From assembly GCA_008931825.1 (NCBI GenBank), contig QXVZ01030310.1:2711-35100 (forward strand): 32,390 nt of DNA, written 5' to 3'. Shown here piece after piece: positions 12,001-22,380 of the stretch. The stretch comes from Phallusia fumigata (taxonomy: Eukaryota > Chordata > Ascidiacea > Phlebobranchia > Ascidiidae). The stretch's first letter is position 1. Every line of letters starts with the position of its first letter. The position numbers and the translations under genes are program-made. The notes below the pieces were generated by a model. It was not told the origin of the DNA, made no database searches, and saw only the letters and a program-made list of their open reading frames with translations.

Positions 12001-14403
12001 CCGCGCCTGTCACCAGGTACAAGAAATTGTCCTGACACAGGTTTAGCTCACTATTGCTTACTATTTGAAGGTTTTGCAATGCTAGTTACTAGATCTTTAG
12101 GATGGCGTTTCTAATGTACCTGTTTTTACAAGAAAACGAAAGGTCGTTACAGAATATTGCTATTTCAGTTGACTTGGAGAAAAGGCAGTTGCAGGAAAAA
12201 AAGCGGAACTTTCCTGGGAAAGTTTGAATATGGTTCTTGTGGCACCCTTTTCGTTGTGGTTGGCAAATTGTTATGCTGGGAGACAAATAAAAAAGGAAGC
12301 GAAGGTTCTCCAAGGGGTTTCCCTCTTTGTGTTGACGCAGTTTTGAACGAAATTTTAGTTTTGTGTTTCGAGTCTGCGCCGTGAATTTCCCCTTTGGTAC
12401 GTGGTTCCTTTTCGACAGAGTATATAACAACTCGTGTACAGAATATGTATAGTGCTTGCAGAAGATTTAAAGTTATGCAGATTTGAGATGCAGGTTTACG
12501 TTGTTAAGCTGATTTTAGCAAGTTATTTTGTCCAGCACGTAGATGAAGGTCTGATGTCTACAATACCTTTACTCTAACATGATTTTTTTCCTAATTACAG
12601 TCTTGTGGTAAAGTGTTTTATGAGTTAAAAACTAAGTATCGACCCTTCTCCAAAACTCACCAACCGACCAACCGAATAACCAGCCAATCCTCCGCGCCTG
12701 TTAGTTGGTGTCCAGTTTCCCCAACTTGTCTCGGAATCTCAGCTTATCCGGGACCGCAGATTTAGTGTCGCCGCCAAGAGGCCTAGCGACAAAATCCGTA
12801 AAATTCCGGCGCCAATCGATCACGCGCGACCGGAAGCAAGCGCTTTGGAACTCTGGGATTGTGACGTAGGCATGAGGATTACAGAACCGGTGCAACGTGG
12901 TCCTAGCCACCAAGAAAATCCAGATTACATCATTCTTAATATAATGCCGACTGATACAAAAGGTAACTGACACACGATTAAATCCGGGTTTTCATGTCAA
13001 GATTCCCCTTCAGACATGTAAAAAGCCAAAACCTAGTTTATATTCGTTTTAATGTAACTTCAGCCATTTCAAACTGACAGAAGTCTGAGGAAATCGGTAT
13101 GTTTCGACATTATTAGTTGTCTTCATGTAAATGTTAGTCTTTTTATCACAATTAATACTGCTTTTTATTGGCCCTAATAGCAACACATCTATATTCAACA
13201 TTTGTTATGACAGCAGCTGGCAAAAAACACATTTCTTGCGACCAAATGAAATCGGGCCTACCCACGGCTTTATGCAAACAAACAGGTAGCAATTTCAATC
13301 CCCCGTCGACCTAACCTCCTGAAAACACCGGAATCGCGTGACAACTTTAAGTAAGACCAACAGCTGACTGGTGATGCCACATTCGCCTTGTTACTGGTGA
13401 TTGACGCCACAATTTCGCTGAACATTCAATTTCCTCCCTTATGACAACATCCCCTCCGCGTCTTACATCTGTCCCTGCTTAAGCGGCGGCGTGATTGACA
13501 GTTGAACATCGTGCGGTCAACAATATCATACGGCCAGTTTCTGTTGTGTCGCCGCCGCGTGGGACAATGGACCCATTGCGGTTTAAGAACGTTTCCGTGT
13601 TATTTTTGAAGTGCTGGGAGTCCGTAGCTGCTCCTACACCCACGGGCTAGTTCGACGAAGGGTTTTCAAACAGAAACTCAGTTGGCCAGCCGTGTGTTTG
13701 TCTCCAGCAAAACATTGTTCCACATCCAGAGTCAATATTTGATCTGCCGAAGTGCGTATTTGTTTTCCTTTTTCGTCACTGTTTTAGAAAAAAAACTCTT
13801 TCATGATTTAACATTTAATTTAGTTTGTAGCAGCTGCGGCAAACTAAATTTAAAACAGGTAAATAGTTTGTTGATCCGAGAACTCTGACCTATAACACCA
13901 ACTCAAACCGTGTTAAACCATTTAACAATGTGATCAGAAAGAAAAGCATAAGTTGGTGGCACAATATCAACACCAAACAACACGATTTCTTCAAACCCAA
14001 TTGGCTCACAAAATCAAAGGGCACCGCGCACTTATTTACTGACCGCAACGGATGGGTTAGTCACGGTTGTCCGGCTGGAAACCTAAAACACGTTTTCTCT
14101 CTCGCTCGCTTTTGCGGCTATGTCAACAGGCCGAACTAGCGCAACACCGCCTAATTGAAATTCGTTGTACAACCGAAATACTCTGTATACTGCTTTGATG
14201 AGGTCAAACTTTCAACGTACGATTTTTTGTACTTCGTTGCAGTTCTTTGATATGAAGTGACATGAACTGAAAATTTCTCAATATATGATTGTGTTGCTAA
14301 TACAAGAAGTGACAGTTTATACACAAACAGTAGAAAAACAAGACAGCAAGAAAAACAATGATTGAGCTTGTACTGGTTGTAATGTGAATGTTTTTATTTT
14401 TAG
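9052..14403. other. Non-coding stretch upstream of the tensin linker exons
   Basis: No supported exon. The 10.0-12.1 kb part appears richer in GC and CpG than its surroundings and holds short frames without recognisable domains. It could contain an internal promoter or enhancer, but I see no decisive element. A short GAGAGAGAGAG tract lies near 9151. TGACGTCA occurs at 9238-9245 and 10209-10216. Confidence 0.5.
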
Positions 14404-14548
14404 TTCGCTCTCAGCTTCATGGCGCCACCAAGCAGCAGACGCACATTCCTCCAATGACATCATCTCACCAGTTCGCTAACGGTATTGCGGCCAATCCAAG
14501 GACGGTTGCAACGAAAGACACTCTTCACATGTCATCACAAAACACGAG
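14404..14548 (+). CDS. TNS: Tensin linker exon
   Basis: Begins after tttttag and ends CACGAG|GTAACG. Only one frame is open ([20 protein letters not shown]...). It begins with 2 nt of a split codon and ends with AG, phase 2. The next exon supplies G to give AGG, so the reading continues [15 protein letters not shown]. Polar, Gln/Thr/Ser-rich and probably disordered. Confidence 0.7.
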
Positions 14549-17500
14549 GTAACGTTTGCTACAGGAAAATTTGTTTAAAGGCAGAAACAGAATCAGACAG
14601 GAAGAAACTGTGTTTCAGTATTGGCCCGCGCAACCTTTTCGTTTCCTTTCGGGACGCAAACGTCACCCCAGGTCGCTTCTTTCGTCGCCACTGACGCTCA
14701 GTTTGTCCTTGTTCAGTATAACTTACATATGTTCGCTTGTGGCCAATTTTGATCTCAAAAACATGGTGAATTTTTTACCCTTTTTCAGTTAGTATATTAC
14801 CGTCGTTTGTAACTGATCCAGAGGGGCAGTGTTAAATGGGTGTGTGGGTTTCAGGCGGGAAGCTATTTATAAATATCAGCTATCAGTGAAAGTGAGTCGA
14901 TCCAATGTGTTGTCGTGTAACTTGACCTGATGGTAAAGCGGTGCTGGAGAAGACTGTTCGATCTGTTGGCACAGAGCAGAGATAGGACATTTTGTCGGTG
15001 CACTAGTTGTTGTTGTGGCGCACTATTTCAGCTGGTGTATGTGTGAAGGTATAATTGTTTCTGTGCATGATTAAAGGTCAGAAGAGTGTTTTGTGCTGTA
15101 CATGTCGCACTTCTAGGAATAAATTCTGTGTCATGAATCAGTTTAATTCGCCGAAAAGTCAACTAAGGGCCGGTTCGCGTGTGGCAAAATGAAAAAGATT
15201 ACCTTCGCCATTAAAAGTTATTTTGTTTAAATGGGTTTAAAACATCAACATGTTCGACACAGTAGAAATTCGTGGGAACTGATGGTGTCAACTTGTCAAC
15301 AACAAGTTATTTGCAATGATGTGCGACATGACGTAACTCTTCGGCAGATCACACTGATAGGCGACATTTCCACGCCTTTAGTTGTCAGGAGATAGGGCAA
15401 GCAGAGGAAATGTCGTTCCAAATGTCAGAGCAATAGCTCAAAGAGAGGTCTAGTCGCTTGTTTACGAAAACCGCCGCCCAGTAGGGCTTGTTTAGTTTTA
15501 TATTCGTGAAATTTTGTTTGCAATATCAAGAACAGAAATAGTTTACGCAATTGGTTGTAAAGATACGTGCAATGGGTTAACCTTAATCTAGAGTAGCGTT
15601 TATTACGTTTAAAACAGCTGACAGTAGTAGAAGCTGATTAATATATGCGGCAGAAAAATGTTCTTTCATCTAACACCGCAATTTTCATAAAAAGGGTATT
15701 GGCAAGTTTTTCGATATATGGTTTAGTTTGTGGTTTAGTTTTCGAAACGCCAGGGTAGCCTGGAAATCATGCGTAGCGACCTTTTGGCGCTTTCACCGTT
15801 TGTGACGTACCGCAACAGCCGCGCGATAGTGACGTCACGAGAGAAAGTAAATGCGCTACGTCGGTGACAAAGCGTTAATTGGTAGCACTTAATCTGATTT
15901 GGAACGTAACGGAATGCTTTTGTTTTTCACATACCTGATCTGGGGTGAATGGTCACAGCCGAGTAAGCTAACTATACTAGAACGTTAGTCACGAAACGGT
16001 TTTTATACGTTCAAATACAGGCATTTTAGATCAGGAGAAACTGAATTATTGAGGCATCTCATCTCATTAGTACCGCATTTGAATGCAACATGATCTATAG
16101 TTATCAAAGCAGTTTCCACATGAGGCCTTTGAAAGTTCAAACCAGTATGCTAACTACGCACAGTCGCATAAACATTAGCAACTAGCTTCACTTATCAGTT
16201 CAGTATATATAGTACAGATGTAAATGGGTAGCCTGAGATTTTTTCTTAGTATTACGCGCTTTTAAACATACGTAGGCGGTGTACTACGTCACGGAACGTT
16301 TCCTTTCACTGACGTATCTATCTCAGCTGCGTAGATGTCGACTGGAAATCGCGTGTTGCTTGATTTCGCCGAATAGGTTTTACGCAAGAGAGTGTAGAGA
16401 TATTGCTGAATTGGCATGTGCGAAATGCGATGACCTGATGTTCGGATTGTGTGCGCTGTGTTATACGCTTCACTGTGTATCTGCTGGTTAGAGACAAAGA
16501 TGAAGCAGGCTCTGCTGCGAATGTAAGTGAACGAGCAGCTTTTGAGTATAAACGATGCTGCAAGAACTGTTTTAGTGTTTATTGCAGCCTCACACGCAGC
16601 ACCGTATTACTTCAATATGTCATGAGAAATTGTAAAATTGAACTGTTTTAGATTATGTTCGTAAAGTCTGATTTGTGTTTTCAGGTTGGAAGATCAAGCA
16701 AGGCAGCGTGAAAATGCAACCATAATCCAACCTGGATCGGTAAGTAGTATTACAAGTAGATACTAGAATGCTGATCTGAAAACTGGTATGGTTTACTTTG
16801 TAAGCATTTTCCGTGGTTTAAATACTTTAACTGAACACACTGACTTTCTATTCTGCATGTCTTTAAATGCTTACGAGTCTGTATTTTTAGGGACACGGTC
16901 ACGTCCCCATCGATACAGTGGTCACCGACGGATACCCTGAGCAATTTAGGCATGTGCCGCAAAATGGATGGGCGAACCAGGCCGGGTTCAATGCTCAGAT
17001 TCAAGGAAACGAAAATGGAAGATCTCCTTGGGTTTACAATGGAGACAACTCAAGTCCCATCGCCACGACACCGAACACCAGAAGTCCTGTTGTGTCTTCT
17101 CTGGGACCTTCTTTGACTCCTCCAGCTTTGGGATCAGGAGGAGTTTCTCCCTCCGGAACTCGCAGCTTGACCGGCAGCAACGACTCGTTGTTATCAGATG
17201 GGAGTGCCTCCGGAAAGCATCCTCACCCTGCTTATCAACAGCAACAGCGATTCGGACACTCCAACCCCCCGCTCCCACCAAAAGAATCATCCAGGCATTC
17301 TGGAAGCAGTATTAGAAGCACCTCAACAGGTTTGCAAGAGATTTAAAAATTTTCCGAAATCCATGTTGGTTTTAGTACTGCGCATAAAAAATAATCATCT
17401 TTGTGTGGCAACGCTGGNNNNNNNNNNNNNNNNNNNNNNNNNNNNNNNNNNNNNNNNNNNNNNNNNNNNNNNNNNNNNNNNNNNNNNNNNNNNNNNNNNN

Positions 17501-20500
17501 NNNNNNNNNNNNNNNNNNNNNNNNNNNNNNNNNNNNNNNNNNNNNNNNNNNNNNNNNNNNNNNNNNNNNNNNNNNNNNNNNNNNNNNNNNNNNNNNNNNN
17601 NNNNNNNNNNNNNNNNNNNNNNNNNNNNNNNNNNNNNNNNNNNNNNNNNNNNNNNNNNNNNNNNNNNNNNNNNNNNNNNNNNNNNNNNNNNNNNNNNNNN
17701 NNNNNNNNNNNNNNNNNNNNNNNNNNNNNNNNNNNNNNNNNNNNNNNNNNNNNNNNNNNNNNNNNNNNNNNNNNNNNNNNNNNNNNNNNNNNNNNNNNNN
17801 NNNNNNNNNNNNNNNNNNNNNNNNNNNNNNNNNNNNNNNNNNNNNNNNNNNNNNNNNNNNNNNNNNNNNNNNNNNNNNNNNNNNNNNNNNNNNNNNNNNN
17901 NNNNNNNNNNNNNNNNNNNNNNNNNNNNNNNNNNNNNNNNNNNNNNNATACGCTTCACTGTGTATCTGCTGGTTAGAGACAAAGATGAAGCAGGCTCTGC
18001 TGCGAATGTAAGTGAACGAGCAGCTTTTAAGTATAAACGATGCTGCAAGAACTGTTTTAGTGTTTATTGCAGCCTCACACGCAGCACCGTATTACTTCAA
18101 TATGTCATGAGAAATTGTAAAATTGAACTGTTTTAGATTATGTTCGTAAAGTCTGATTTGTGTTTTCAGGTTGGAAGATCAAGCAAGGCAGCGTGAAAAT
18201 GCAACCATAATCCAACCTGGATCGGTAAGTAGTATTACAAGTAGATACTAGAATGCTGATCTGAAAACTGGTATGGTTTACTTTGTAAGCATTTTCCGTG
18301 ATTCAAATACTTTAACTGAACACACTGACTTGCTATTCTGCATGTCTTTAAATGCTTACGAATCTGTATTTTTAGGGACACGGTCACGTCGCCATTGATA
18401 CAGTGGTCACCGACGGATACCCTGAGCAATTTAGGCATGTGCCGCAAAATGGATGGGCGAACCAGGCCGGGTTCAATGCTCAGATTCAAGGAAACGAAAA
18501 TGGACAAAGATCTCCTTGGGTTTACAATGGAGACAACTCAAGTCCCATCGCCACGACACCGAACACCAGAAGTCCTGTTGTGTCTTCTCTGGGACCTTCT
18601 TTGACTCCTCCAGCTTTGGGATCAGGAGGAGTTTCTCCCTCCGGAACTCGCAGCTTGACCGGCAGCAACGACTCGTTGTTATCAGATGGGAGTGCCTCCG
18701 GAAAGCATCCTCACCCTGCTTATCAACAGCAACAGCGATTCGGACACTCCAACCCCCCGCTCCCACCAAAAGAATCATCCAGGCATTCTGGAAGCAGTAT
18801 TAGAAGCACCTCAACAGGTTTGCAAGAGATTTAAAAATTTTCCGAAATCCATGTTGGTTTTAGTACTGCGCATAAAAAATAATCATCTTTGTGTGGCAAC
18901 GCTGGTTTTGTCCTATGAGCAGTTTTTTTGGTGGAACACGTATCTCATATTGTTTTTATCCCTAAAAAAGTTACCAATAGGGTATGTATGTTATGTTTGA
19001 TTGTTACAGCGGGTAGCGGTTACTTGGGTGGCACATCACAAACTTCCCCACCATCAGCTGGATCTCCAGTCTCCTCGTCCGGACACTATCCGTTCGCTCA
19101 TCCGGCAAACAAGCGCGAAAGTCAGCTTTCAGCGTACGATAAACAACGTAAGTGATTTGCCACTTGCATCGACCAATTTAGTTGTATCATGTAACCATTA
19201 GGTTTTTGAACATTATTTACCAAGCTTAAACTCAAGTGAAAAGAAATGACCTTACAATCAGTATTTCATTAACAACAAGTCATGTTCGTGACAGTTTCCC
19301 ACGGACATCATATGTCTTCAGATGACGGAGGATTGAGCAGTCCAGCGTCCGTGAGAACAAGTTCATCTTCTATATCTGGTAAATTAATGCTGCTGATTTT
19401 TATTTAAACTCTTACATATACGATTTTTATCAAATTAAACCAATGTCCACTATCATTACAGTACAAAAAAGCTATTGATGTTTTGCATTTTTACTTTCAA
19501 CAGATATTGAGAAACTTACCCACGACATGGCACATGCTGGCCTGAACGGAAACTCCCCACCTAAGTTTATCAAGGATACAACTTCCTATTGGTACAAGCC
19601 CGACATCACCCGTGATCAGGTTGGTTTGTTTGCAAAGACATCTCTAGTCAAGTTTGGATGGTCAAATAAATTGCGCTGCCTCGTTTATCAGGCTCTCGCT
19701 ATGCTGCGCGATAGACCAGCCGGAAGTTTTGTGGTTCGTGATAGCAGATGCTACCCAGGTGCATTCGGTCTGGCACTGAAGGTTCATGAAGTTCCACAAG
19801 CAGTCATCGAAAACGCAAAGCCAGGAAGTAAGAAAAAATAACTTTTGGATTGTGTACATGGATTTAACAAGACTTTTTTTACGGAAAGAAAAACTTACAT
19901 TTCCATGTGTGGCAAACGTTTTAATTTGAAACCTCTTGCAAAAGCATGCAACGAAAAGTAGCTATTTGTTAGCAAACATATAAACCACTGATGAATGTCA
20001 GCAAAATACATACTGGTTAAACGCAGCACACGCAAATTATACCGCAAAAGGTTTTTGCAACAGACACACCGCAGCAACCGCTTAACAATTGTATTGTGAC
20101 GTCACAGCTGACATGAACAATGAGCTCGTTCGACATTTCCTGATCGAACCGAGTTCGCGAGGTGTCAAGTTGAAGGGATGTGCAAACGAACCAGTGTTTG
20201 GAAGTCTTTCGGCCCTTATCTATCAACACTCCATTACTCCTTTGGCCCTGCCGTGCAAGTTGACTATACCAAGCGAAAGTAGGTTTAAATTGACTCTAAT
20301 CGTTCTGCAATACTGCTGTTGTTAAAGCTTTACGCTGCTGCAACTACCTATATACGTTTGTTGGTTTGGTTTGGTTTATACGAAACATCCTTTAAACCCA
20401 AGTGTTTTCTTACCCCGATTTATCACAGAAAAAAATATCAAAGTTTCCACTGTGATATTACCATAGACTTGTTGTTAAAAACACGGATTGTACGTGGTAC

Positions 20501-21544
20501 TCACTTTGAACCGCCCGTTGTCCTGCTTGGCTCAAAGTTGAGACATTTTTGATGGATGCTAATAGGCGCTAATAGTTGATGTTACATGTAGACATGGAGA
20601 TCAGATCAAGACCGGGCTCTGTACGCAGCAGTCAAGAAATCTCCAATTCTGCTGCTGAATTGTTGCGACAAGGAGCTGCTTGCAATGTTCTCTACCTTGG
20701 ATCAGCTGACACAGAATCATTGACCGGCCCAGAGGTTAGAAATTTAATGCAAAATAACTTAACCGACAATTCTATAATGGCCACGACGGTATATTGCTGT
20801 TGTTTGTTACATAATAGGAAATGTTGTAGGTTTTTGGTTGTGTCACGTGGCGTTTTCGTTTTTTAGGCCATTGAACGAGCCATGCGGGAAGTGACGCAAA
20901 ACGTTGGTCAAGCGGTCAAGACCTCTGTCGTCCACTTCAAAGTATCGGCACAGGGGATTACACTAACAGATAATGCCAGAAAGTAAGTTTCCAAATGGTA
21001 ACCTCATATTTTGGCAGTTACAATAACTATTTCAAGTAAGCTATCGCTTTTCGTTTGTCTGTGCTTTTAATGGCTATTGTGTATTTTCTCCCTAACAACT
21101 TTCTCGTTTTTCAGAATTTTCTTCCGACGTCATTACCCGACGTCTACACTGACGCATTGTGGAATCGATCCAAGCGCCAGAGAACCACACAACAGAAGAT
21201 GGGACGCTACTGCACACAGGGGACCCAGTAATTCAAGGTAAGTTGCTAGACTGCTGTTGGCAATGGCATACTGCGGATAGTTTTATTGCGTACAATTTGG
21301 TGTATATTAGGTTAATAGGCATTGCATCTTTATATACAAGCCTTTGTTGTTTTTAAACAAAACACGGATCTTTAACCAAATCTAAACGTTTATCATGTGA
21401 TACAGGGTGTTTGGTTTCGTTGCCAAGAAAACTGGCACAACGGAAAACAGCTGTCACCTGTTTGCTGAACTTGACATGGACCAACCTGCTCCAGCGATCG
21501 TCAACTTCATCAACAAAATCCTGCTCACCGGATCTCACAGCTAA
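14404..21544 (+). CDS. TNS: Tensin, C-terminal part (linker + SH2 + PTB), multi-exon gene span
   Basis: Span of the supported C-terminal exons of a tensin, a cytoplasmic adaptor that links beta-integrin tails and tyrosine-phosphorylated proteins to actin at focal adhesions. The exons are 14404-14548, 18170-18224, 18376-18817 (or their copies 16685-16739 and 16891-17329), 19010-19147, 19295-19378, 19504-19619, 19692-19827, 20108-20278, 20592-20734, 20867-20982, 21115-21237 and 21406-21544. All have GT-AG borders and join in phase to give 601 residues and a stop. The order is a Ser/Pro/Gly/Gln-rich linker of about 330 residues, then SH2 ([35 protein letters not shown]), then PTB ([20 protein letters not shown] to VNFINKILL). 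SH2 followed directly by a C-terminal PTB is diagnostic of tensins. The N-terminal phosphatase-like and C2 domains of full-length tensins are not in this window. Tunicates probably have one tensin, so I do not assign a vertebrate paralogue number. Confidence 0.93.
14549..16684 (+). other. TNS: Tensin intron, about 2.1 kb
   Basis: Between the phase-2 donor at 14549 and the acceptor ending at 16684. No exon seen. Contains TGACGTCA at 15830-15837 and the start of the haplotype duplication (from 16463). Confidence 0.6.
16685..16739 (+). CDS. TNS: Tensin linker exon, haplotype copy 1
   Basis: A 55-bp exon after gtgttttcag, ending ATCG|GTAAGT. It reads [18 protein letters not shown] and ends in phase 0. 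An identical exon lies at 18170-18224. It belongs to the copy left of the n-run and is most likely the allele of the second copy rather than a separate exon. Confidence 0.8.
16891..17329 (+). CDS. TNS: Tensin Ser/Gly/Pro-rich linker exon, haplotype copy 1
   Basis: A 439-bp exon after gtatttttag, ending TCAACAG|GTTTGC, phase 0 to 1. It begins GHGHVPID and continues with a Ser/Gly/Pro/Gln-rich sequence including [27 protein letters not shown] and PLPPKE. It is typical of the disordered, phosphorylatable middle of tensins. Relative to 18376-18817 it lacks one Gln codon (NENG-RSPW against NENGQRSPW) and has Pro instead of Ala at residue 6. Confidence 0.85.
17418..17947. other. 530-base run of n (assembly gap)
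   Basis: Unresolved sequence between two copies of the same tensin segment. Apparent coding sequence across it is meaningless. Left and right flanks are not continuous: the right flank restarts at sequence matching 16463. Confidence 0.99.
18170..18224 (+). CDS. TNS: Tensin linker exon, copy 2 (preferred)
   Basis: A 55-bp exon identical to 16685-16739, with the same acceptor (ttttcag) and donor (GTAAGT). It joins in phase to both 14548 and 18376. Confidence 0.85.
18376..18817 (+). CDS. TNS: Tensin Ser/Gly/Pro-rich linker exon, copy 2 (preferred)
   Basis: A 442-bp exon, phase 0 to 1, starting GHGHVAID. It contains the extra Gln codon (NENGQRSPW) and otherwise the same low-complexity linker as 16891-17329. 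Its final G combines with CG of the exon at 19010 to give Ala. Using both copies in one transcript would break the frame: this exon ends in phase 1, while the 55-bp exon needs a phase-2 partner. Confidence 0.88.
19010..19147 (+). CDS. TNS: Tensin linker exon
   Basis: A 138-bp exon after ttgttacag with donor C|GTAAGT, phase 1 to 1. It reads [17 protein letters not shown] and continues to SAYDKQ. Ser/Pro/Gly-rich, disordered linker. Confidence 0.85.
19295..19378 (+). CDS. TNS: Tensin linker exon
   Basis: An 84-bp exon after gtgacag, ending ATCTG|GTAAAT, phase 1 to 1. It reads [20 protein letters not shown] and ends in a Ser-rich tract. A short, symmetric exon of this kind could be skipped without a frameshift. 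Confidence 0.8.
19504..19619 (+). CDS. TNS: Tensin exon: SH2 domain start
   Basis: A 116-bp exon after ttcaacag, phase 1 to 0, ending GATCAG|GTTGGT. It reads [20 protein letters not shown], then [19 protein letters not shown]. The YWYKPDI segment is the entry into the tensin SH2 domain. Confidence 0.9.
19620..19691 (+). other. TNS: 72-nt stop-free intron in SH2 region of tensin
   Basis: GTTGGT donor and cgtttatcag acceptor. The length is a multiple of three and no stop occurs in the reading frame, so retention would insert 24 residues (starting [12 protein letters not shown]) between DITRDQ and ALAMLRD. Alignment to known tensin SH2 domains from memory supports removal of this segment. Confidence 0.75.
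19692..19827 (+). CDS. TNS: Tensin exon: SH2 core with phosphotyrosine-binding Arg
   Basis: A 136-bp exon after cgtttatcag, ending GGAA|GTAAGA, phase 0 to 1. It reads [18 protein letters not shown] and then GAFGLALKV. The FVVRDS segment is the SH2 FLVRES-type motif. Its Arg, codon 19737-19739, is the residue that binds the phosphate of phosphotyrosine, so the domain appears competent. The upstream intron is only 72 nt and stop-free. Confidence 0.95.
20108..20278 (+). CDS. TNS: Tensin exon: SH2 C-terminal half
   Basis: A 171-bp exon after gacgtcacag, ending GCGAAA|GTAGGT, phase 1 to 1. It reads [19 protein letters not shown], then [19 protein letters not shown] and ends [12 protein letters not shown]. 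This closes the SH2 fold and is strongly tensin-like. The acceptor lies 3 bp after a TGACGTCA palindrome (20097-20104). Confidence 0.95.
20592..20734 (+). CDS. TNS: Tensin exon: PTB domain start
   Basis: A 143-bp exon after ttacatgtag, ending CCAGAG|GTTAGA, phase 1 to 0. After a basic/Ser linker ([15 protein letters not shown]) it reads [20 protein letters not shown] and then TESLTGPE. This is the first strand and turn of the tensin PTB domain, which binds NPxY motifs of integrin beta tails. Confidence 0.93.
20867..20982 (+). CDS. TNS: Tensin exon: PTB helix and central strands
   Basis: A 116-bp exon after cgttttttag, ending AGAAA|GTAAGT, phase 0 to 2. It reads [20 protein letters not shown] then [19 protein letters not shown]. 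It continues the PTB fold; the GITLTD strand is typical of PTB domains. Confidence 0.93.
21115..21237 (+). CDS. TNS: Tensin exon: PTB strands 5-6
   Basis: A 123-bp exon after gtttttcag, ending TTCAAG|GTAAGT, phase 2 to 2. It reads [20 protein letters not shown] followed by a basic loop ([19 protein letters not shown]). The HYP...THCGIDP segment is the tensin PTB signature region. Confidence 0.93.
21406..21544 (+). CDS. TNS: Tensin last coding exon: PTB end and stop
   Basis: Starts after gtgatacag and ends with TAA at 21542-21544. It reads [20 protein letters not shown], then [20 protein letters not shown] and the tail TGSHS. This is the last strand and C-terminal helix of the PTB domain, so the protein ends shortly after the domain, as in vertebrate tensins. 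Confidence 0.95.
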
Positions 21545-21938
21545 ACACCTGTGTACATTCTGCATGTTGTGAATATCGCACATTGCCCCCTGGCCCGTAT
21601 TGCGCCACTCGGAACCAAGAGAGCGCCGCACCGAGAGTGGATTGCGGCCCGAGGTGGACTCCGTCATTGTGCATATGTTATCGTCACAGAGTATACCGTT
21701 GTTACGTCATAAGAGCTTAGTGAAGCTGCTTGCTGACACAAATTGTTACATGACAGAAATTTGCATACGGGGCAGTAACGAAGTCCTTGTATGGTCAATT
21801 TAAAGGATTTTTAAAATACAAAACTTCTTTGATTTTTAGATTTTGTTTTACCAGACGTGAAAGCGCACCCGCAAACAAAATTTTAACAGTGTCTCGAAAT
21901 ACAGAACCAGCACCCCTCATTGATTAGCATCACTGCCC

Positions 21939-21979
21939 GATGACGTCATTGTTTATCTTATGCCGATGATGACGTCATC
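21939..21979. promoter_or_regulatory. Paired CRE-like palindromes able to form a stem
   Basis: GATGACGTCAT (21939-21949) and ATGACGTCATC (21969-21979) are exact inverted repeats with a 19-nt spacer. Each contains TGACGTCA, the consensus CREB/ATF site. They lie in the presumed tensin 3' UTR, so they could act in DNA, in RNA, or not at all. Confidence 0.4.
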
Positions 21980-22194
21980 ACACACAATAACGATTACAGT
22001 ATTAATGGCGCTCCTATTCGCTTTTGTGTTACGGCTCTGATTCGTTTTATTGCTTCGTGACAAGTGGAACGAAATGTTAAGTAACAATTGCGTCATTGTA
22101 TTGTAACAATGGGTGGTACGCGATTTCGTTCTACCGTGCGAAGGAAGTTAAATCAAAAAAATCGACCCAATGTGTGCTATTTATTTCGCTATTG

Positions 22195-22368
22195 CTTAAA
22201 ACTCAAAACAATTTTGATCCACATTTATTGCAAAATCCTAAACGAATACACCATGGAAGCATTACGGCAACCACTAGATGTCGGTAGAACTCACAGTCGC
22301 AGATCTTAACTCTCGAATTTTAAATTTCTCGTGATATTTCTCTGTCCGTTGTTTTGTTTTCGCTGTTA
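22195..22368. repeat. Duplication around n at 22369, copy 1
   Basis: Starts near actcaaaacaattttgatc and matches 22381-22554 with several substitutions. The adjacent n and similar length point to a haplotype join within the tensin 3' UTR. Confidence 0.85.
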
Positions 22369-22380
22369 NGCGGTGTAAGT

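Larger units (their letters stand above)
16463..17417. repeat. TNS: Tandem duplicate, tensin segment, copy 1 of 2
   Basis: Matches 17948-18905 end to end, apart from about seven substitutions and one 3-bp (CAA) indel counted by eye. It contains one intron end, the 55-bp exon, a 151-bp intron and the 439-bp exon. It ends exactly at the n-run, as expected for overlapping contigs from two haplotypes. Confidence 0.95.
17948..18905. repeat. TNS: Tandem duplicate, tensin segment, copy 2 of 2
   Basis: Starts at the first base after the n-run and continues without a break into the downstream tensin exons, so this copy is the better one for a gene model. Its partner is 16463-17417. Confidence 0.95.

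Noticed and set aside
11197..12046. Several frames with basic/charged composition
   Set aside because: No bounded exon in a phase compatible with the tensin model and no family resemblance.
17401..18136. Long open frames running across the n-run
   Set aside because: They are open only because n cannot be read as a stop; the flanks are two copies of the same segment.
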